Below, piece after piece: positions 8,139 through 11,899 of a DNA stretch of 11,899 nt; within the stretch, counting starts at the first letter, position 1; each line of letters begins with the position of its first letter. Both the position numbers and the translations under genes were made by a program. A model generated the notes under the pieces. The model had not been told where the DNA came from. It worked only from the letters and a program-made list of their open reading frames with translations, and did no database searches. Source of the DNA: Zygnema cylindricum. Its lineage: Eukaryota; Streptophyta; Zygnematophyceae; Zygnematales; Zygnemataceae. The stretch covers positions 1-11,899 of the forward strand of contig JBBHKE010000548.1 of assembly GCA_037447655.1 (NCBI GenBank). Direction: 5' to 3'.

Positions 8139-8356
8139 CACTGCCAATCGCTATTAGCGTAGAAGTTTCTTTAGCGTATAAAAATAATTACAGTGGTGTA
8201 AGCTAATTAAGAATTTGAAAATTTTGAAAGAAATCGTCTACTCTAATTAGAAATTAGGGTACTTTTTAAATAGTATGGATAATTCTATTTGAGAATAAAA
8301 AAAAAAAATAAGCGGGACGGAATTAGCGTACACTACGCTAATAGCGATTGGCAGTG
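8139..8356. mobile_element. MITE A: 218-bp TA-flanked element with perfect 23-bp termini
   Basis: The left end CACTGCCAATCGCTATTAGC... (8139-8161) and the right end 8334-8356 are exact reverse complements over 23 bases. TA dinucleotides abut both sides (8137-8138 and 8357-8358). TA target duplications and short perfect termini point to a Tc1/mariner or Stowaway-type MITE. It is non-coding and AT-rich. Its inner right edge (GACGGAATTAG) resembles the larger family at 8539-9040, so the families are related. The perfect termini suggest it is the youngest insertion here. It is placed exactly at the end of the 3.8-kb element. Confidence 0.75.
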
Positions 8357-8358
8357 TA

Positions 8359-8536
8359 ATATAAACACCTTTTCTTCGTACACACTTATCGGATTGTGGA
8401 TCTGACGGTGGCGATTGAAAGGTAAGATCCTCAGCATATGATTGGCGGTCTCAAATTGATAATAGGACAATTGTGCACGGAGAAAAGATGATTTAAGTGG
8501 CGAAAAAATTATTAACGCTAATAGCGATTCACGGTG
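8359..8536. mobile_element. MITE-like segment B, copy 1
   Basis: The right end is a CACCGTGAATCGCTATTAGC-type terminus (read on the minus strand) followed by TA at 8537. The left side abuts the TA of MITE A with no matching terminus, so it may be truncated or may form one composite element with A. The inner core, about 8363-8495, begins AAACACCTTTTCTTCGTACA and ends with a loosely inverted copy (GTGCACGGAGAAAAGATG). It is homologous to 9046-9182. Confidence 0.55.
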
Positions 8537-8538
8537 TA

Positions 8539-9040
8539 CACCGCGAATCGTAATTAGAGTAATGAAAAAATTAGAGTACAAAAACTAAAAAAAAAAAATT
8601 GAGTAATGAACGCTAATTTATATGATAGAGCTTTTACAACTATGAAGTTTACTCTAATTTATTTTAAGTACTCTAATTTTGCACGCTAATATCCTCTACT
8701 GTAAATAAGGTATTCGTACAGAATTTGGCAAAATGTACAGTTTATCGTCACTATGACGTTTACACTACGACGTTTGTTAAAACGCAGTTACATAAAAACG
8801 GCATGTATTAAATCATTATTTGTACTTTTTTACTTAATAAAGTACAATTTTGCACGGTCGGAGGTCGTCCGTACTCCACACTATTTAAAAAGAACCTATA
8901 TTAGAATTAAAAAGGCTAATTATACTTCACCTAAAATAGAATAATGAAAAAATTAGAATCATTTACTCTATTTCATTTGACAGAGCCGAAATTTCGAGCG
9001 ACGGAATTAGAGTAATTTACTATAATTACGATTCGCGGTG
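8539..9040 (+). mobile_element. MITE D, copy 1 (502 bp)
   Basis: The termini CACCGCGAATCGTAATTAGA... (8539-8562) and its inverted partner (9017-9040) match at 23 of 24 bases. TA flanks both ends (8537-8538 and 9041-9042). The same family occurs inverted at 9437-10051. The interior is AT-rich with repeated TTAGAGTA and TACTCTAATT words. A 63-codon open frame at 8753-8944 is not conserved in the second copy and is not a gene. Confidence 0.72.
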
Positions 9041-9042
9041 TA

Positions 9043-9223
9043 GTGTTAAAACATCTTTTTTACGTACACACTTGTCCTAATTTCACATGGAGAACGAAAA
9101 TCGAAAGGTGAGAATCTTGGATTTCAATCACAACCGTCAGATCTATAATCCGACAAATGTGTATGGAAAAAATATGTTTTAAGTGGCAAAAAGAACATTA
9201 ACACTATTTGGCGATACACGGTG
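9043..9223. mobile_element. MITE-like segment B, copy 2, with inverted interior
   Basis: The right end resembles CACCGTGTATCGCC (minus strand) and is followed by TA at 9224-9225. The left side abuts the TA of MITE D copy 1. The core 9046-9182 has 31-base inverted arms (9046-9076 and 9152-9182; 27 of 31 match). The segment between the arms is homologous to the complement of copy 1's interior (shared GATCTGACGGT and CGGATT words), while the right flank TTAAGTGGC...ATTAAC matches copy 1 directly. Confidence 0.6.
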
Positions 9224-9230
9224 TATTGTA

Positions 9231-9429
9231 CACCTTGAATCGTTATTAGCGTATAGAAATTATTAGTGTAAAGAAAAAATTAGTGTCATTCATTATAATT
9301 TAGTGCCAAGAGACGTGGCAGATTATGATCCACTTCTTTAAATAGTGTAATTTATTATATTTAAGGTATCAATGTCAACATTTTGGGGTGTCGATATAGC
9401 GTACATAAGGCTAATAACGATTCACGGTG
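9231..9429. mobile_element. MITE C, copy 1 (199 bp)
   Basis: The termini CACCTTGAATCGTTATTAGC and its inverted partner ending at 9429 match at 19 of 20 bases. TA borders lie at 9229-9230 and 9430-9431. The flanks are TATTGTA on the left and TACAGTA on the right, three bases inserted between two TA steps on each side. The right half is repeated inverted at 10064-10140. Confidence 0.65.
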
Positions 9430-9436
9430 TACAGTA

Positions 9437-10051
9437 CACCGTGAATCGTAATTAGAGTAAATAACACTAATTCGGTCGCCCTAAATTTCGACTGTATCAC
9501 GTTAAATAGAGTAGATGATTCTAATTTTTCATTATACTATTTAAGGTAAGGTTTAATTAGCGTAAAAAATTATATTATAGGTTCATTTTAAATAGTGTCG
9601 AGTACGGACGACGTCCGACCGTGCAAAATTGTACTTTTATAAATAAAAAGGTACAAATAATGATTTAATAGAATCGCGCTCGCACGTGAAATCGCACCAA
9701 ACGAAAAATCAATCACATCAAAAAAAAGTCGTTCGTATAACTCTCATCCGTCGACGGCATCTTCGTCCGTGTGGACATCAACTGACATTCAGCGCGACAA
9801 ATAATACTAACGTCATAATGACGTCAAAACTATACGGACTGACACATTTTGCACGGCTACGTTATTTAGTGTTTATAATTTCAGCGCGGATAATTATTGC
9901 CGGCATAACCCAATATAGGGTACTTAAATAAATTAGAGAAAACTTTCTCTGTGAAAAAGTTCTATCACATAAATTAGAGTTCACTACTCTAATTTCTTTT
10001 TTTGGTTTTTTTACTCTAATTTTTTCATTACTCTAATTACGGTTCGAGGTG
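9437..10051 (-). mobile_element. MITE D, copy 2, inverted (615 bp)
   Basis: The left end CACCGTGAATCGTAATTAGA and the right end (complement CACCTCGAACCGTAATTAGA) are TA-flanked at 9435-9436 and 10052-10053. Read on the minus strand, it aligns with MITE D copy 1 at both ends. The stretch around 9600-9660 is the clearest match (GTACAATTTTGCACGGTCGG shared). It is about 113 bases longer than copy 1, the extra bases lying in the poorly conserved middle. The open frame 9686-9931 lies on the opposite element strand from the frame in copy 1, so neither looks selected. Confidence 0.7.
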
Positions 10052-10063
10052 TACTATACTCTA

Positions 10064-10140
10064 CACCGTGAATCGTTATTAGACTAATGTACTCTATATC
10101 AGCGCCCCAAAATTTTGACATTGATACCCGAAATACAGTG
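10064..10140 (-). mobile_element. Partial MITE C, copy 2, inverted
   Basis: It starts CACCGTGAATCGTTATTAG after a TA at 10062-10063 and matches the complement of 9365-9429, including CCCCAAAA followed by TTGACATTGATACC. Similarity fades after about 10140 and no second terminus is seen, so the copy is truncated or decayed. The call rests on roughly 65-75 aligned bases. Confidence 0.6.
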
Positions 10141-10518
10141 AATGATTTTATTTTATCCGTGACGTTAATTACGGTTCTTGTGAATTAGAGTCAATGGAAT
10201 TACCATACTCATTTCATGAATAGTGTGGTGTACGAAATGTGTTTGCTAGTACAAAACTGTATTTGATTACCGAAAATCGTACGGAAAGTGTTGTTAACTT
10301 ATGTCGGCTGCATACAGAACTGCGCTTAGAATAAACATGGAGTCGAGTTTGCGACAAACGCGTTCACAAACCCAAATTATAATTATGGATTAATTACACT
10401 GAAAGGACGCGACGTGGTACGGATTGTCAGATTTTGTACTTCTCCCAATTTTGACGTATATGTAATGACGGCAGATTTTGTATACCTAAGGGTGAAGTTC
10501 CATCGTACGTTTCTGTAA
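10141..10518. other. Unassigned spacer between the MITE array and the Helitron-like region
   Basis: I recognise no gene and no clear element boundary. A short direct repeat, CAGATTTTGTA, occurs near 10429 and 10472, and one ATTAGAGT word near 10185 suggests decayed MITE sequence at the left. Confidence 0.5.
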
Positions 10519-10547
10519 CTAGTAAATCAATGCCCGTTACACGGGCA
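10519..10547 (-). mobile_element. Helitron-like 3' terminus (hairpin plus CTAG), minus strand
   Basis: Read on the minus strand, TGCCCGT-GTA-ACGGGCA forms a 7-bp stem with a 3-base loop (10547-10531). It is followed by TTGATTTA, then CTAG (10522-10519), then T at 10518. This is the classic Helitron 3' end: a short GC-rich hairpin 8-12 bases before CTRR, with insertion between A and T. The body would extend rightwards on the map. No Rep/helicase coding is visible, so it is non-autonomous or a fragment. The 5' end (TC preceded by A) could not be placed. Confidence 0.6.
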
Positions 10548-11527
10548 AAGGTCGTGTTGTGTGTGTTTAAGGTTGTATAGAGTTTTTGTACTCTATATAT
10601 TTGGGAACAACTACAGGTGGGTTTTTTTATGAACTATACAACTGTAAATTATATATGGGATTAACAACCATAGGGTGTTTTGATTTACAACACAAATATA
10701 GACAATTTTAAACCGAGGGAATGTCCCATGTAAGATGTCATTCTGTGCAAACAAACATGTTTTGAAGTTCATAATCATATTTAGTCTACTTCACAACAGG
10801 AATATTGTAGTTGAGATTAAATGGGAATATTGATGACTGAGTGTCAACTTTGTACTAACATTCAATGGTGTGTGGCTCTAGCAATTTCAACTGACTAACT
10901 ATACTTAACTAACCATTCTCCGCCTATATCTATGTGTAACTGTCAGAAATCAAATGTTTTTTTTTAGCTACAGATCTCATGTTGGTGTGTTTTGTTACAC
11001 AATATGTTTTTTTTCACATAAGTCAATCAATGTCGTTACACGGACATGATTCGTGTCGTGATTTGTTATGCTTGTTATATGGGCATGTATCGTGTTGTTT
11101 TATCACGCTTTGTTGAGCCTTACCAAAGTATTATACAAATATACGTTTATGTGTTTAATACGCAATTGTACGACATGCATTACATGTAGAGAGTCTCTCT
11201 GCAACTTTTATTGGAACAACAACCATAGAGTGATGGTATAAGAATAGAAAACATACACACTTCTAAACAGCAAGAATATTCCATTGAAGAAATAGTAGTG
11301 TTAGAACATAAGTGTGTCGAAGTATGTATACCTATGCAGCTTACTTTAAAACGTTAACAACCCAATTAGGATTAAACATAAATTTGATACTAACTTTTTA
11401 TAGCTCTAACAATGTTAACGGATAAGTTTCTTTCGAAACTTATTTATTTCACTATTGTAAAAAAAATGTAAATTTTCACATTGTATTACCTTCTCCTGTT
11501 TATGGAAACATCTAAATACAATATGGA
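10519..11527 (-). mobile_element. Helitron-like body with diverged tandem copies
   Basis: The terminal hairpin motif at 10528-10565 recurs in degraded form at 11021-11060 and 11064-11098. Each hairpin is followed by a CGTGTNGTG-like word. Further matched landmarks run in the same order: AACAACCATAGGGTG (10663) with AACAACCATAGAGTG (11217), and TACTAAC followed by GCTCTAGCAA (10856) with TACTAAC and GCTCTAACAA (11388). Offsets are about 530-555 bases, so two diverged units lie in tandem. Tandem Helitron arrays are known in plants and animals. No open frame of note is present. The right border is not determined. Confidence 0.45.
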
Positions 11528-11559
11528 TTGCTATTAGTGTTAGACACACTGATTCAACG

Positions 11560-11680
11560 CCCCTTTCTTTTTCCTATCTCGCTTGTTTTTTTCTCCTTCG
11601 TCCCTCTCTCTTGTTGTCTCTCCCCTCTCCCTCTCTCTCTCCCTCTTCGTCTTATATCTCTCCTCTCTCCCTCTTTCTTG
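11560..11680. repeat. CT-rich low-complexity tract
   Basis: Runs of CTCTC, CCCTCTC and TTTTTC dominate, much like the pyrimidine tract at 1-80. The frames that pass through it (plus strand Leu/Ser/Pro; minus strand Arg/Glu) are compositional. Confidence 0.75.
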
Positions 11681-11686
11681 TTGTTC

Positions 11687-11866
11687 GTTCATATATTGTT
11701 GGTTCACGTATTGTTGGTTCATATATTTTCGGTGCATATATTGTCGGTTTATAAATTGTCGATTCATATATTGTCGGTTCGTACTTTGGCGATTCATATC
11801 TTGTAGGTTCATATATTGTTGGTTCACATCTTGTCGGTTTGTACATTGTCGGATCACATATTGTGA
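11687..11866. repeat. 15-bp minisatellite, twelve full copies
   Basis: The consensus is close to GTTCATATATTGTCG. Twelve head-to-tail units start at 11687, 11702, 11717 and so on to 11852, then a partial unit. Units differ at a few positions, so this is an old or slowly homogenised array. Because 15 is a multiple of three, several frames stay open and read as pentapeptide repeats on the minus strand (for example YMNRQ or YEPTI). This alone does not make it coding. The array directly follows the CT tract and may continue to the window edge. Confidence 0.9.
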
Positions 11867-11899
11867 GTTCTTGTTCAACTCGAATATGCGTACTCACGT

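Larger units (their letters stand above)
8539..10051. repeat. Long inverted repeat formed by the two MITE D copies
   Basis: The arms 8539-9040 and 9437-10051 are reverse complements, with good similarity in their outer and inner thirds and a diverged middle. About 400 bases lie between them, holding segment B copy 2 and MITE C. A transcript across the region could fold into a long imperfect duplex and feed small-RNA silencing; this is inference. Confidence 0.7.

Noticed and set aside
8753-9931. Open frames 8753-8944 and 9686-9931 as MITE-encoded proteins
   Set aside because: The two element copies are inverted relative to each other, yet both frames are on the plus strand of the window, so they are on opposite strands of the element and are not the same protein.
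11687-11866. CRISPR array
   Set aside because: Units are 15 bp with no unique spacers, diverged, and in clearly eukaryotic DNA; it is a plain tandem minisatellite.

Overview
The window is eukaryotic nuclear DNA, visibly AT-rich and full of microsatellites. The evidence is a spliced protein gene with GT-AG introns and long polypyrimidine acceptors, followed by about 7 kb of non-coding transposon-derived DNA. The gene is a P-type pentatricopeptide repeat (PPR) protein, a family of organellar RNA-binding proteins. A plastid-bearing protist or alga would fit, but the sequence does not fix the lineage.

Layout. (1) 1-3754: the 3' part of the PPR gene on the + strand. The window opens inside an intron (acceptor AG at 84-85). 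Exon 86-523 is joined by a 1,941-bp phase-0 intron (524-2464) to the last exon, 2465-3754. Together they give 575 residues with PPR motifs in both exons. The intron repeats its own 5' splice-site region several times. The last exon carries an in-frame purine-rich minisatellite. (2) 3755-4315: T-rich 3' flank with a possible AATAAA. (3) 4316-8138: a 3.8-kb interval bounded by 21-bp inverted termini (20/21 match). I read it as a large non-autonomous hAT-like DNA transposon. No transposase is visible, but it holds several inverted repeats, a G-box/TATA pair and a CCCGA/CCGAAAC-rich subterminal zone. (4) 8139 to about 10140: a chain of MITE-like elements, almost all with TA at their borders and with termini related to CACCGTGAATCGTWATTAG. 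One 0.5-0.6 kb family occurs twice in opposite orientation, forming a long inverted repeat. A smaller core of about 135 bp occurs twice with its interior inverted while its flank is not. A short ATTAGNGTA-type word recurs about thirty times. (5) 10140-10518: unassigned spacer. (6) From 10519: a minus-strand Helitron-like 3' terminus (hairpin, short spacer, CTAG, then T), followed by two degenerate copies and a roughly 540-bp tandem duplication. (7) 11560-11680: CT-rich tract. (8) 11687-11866: twelve copies of a 15-bp minisatellite.

Only one gene is convincing. The other open frames are short, unrecognised, or contradicted by the repeat structure. I found no tRNA, rRNA, CRISPR array or defence system. 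The main points of interest are the self-duplicating splice-donor region and the nested TA-bounded MITE array with its inverted core.
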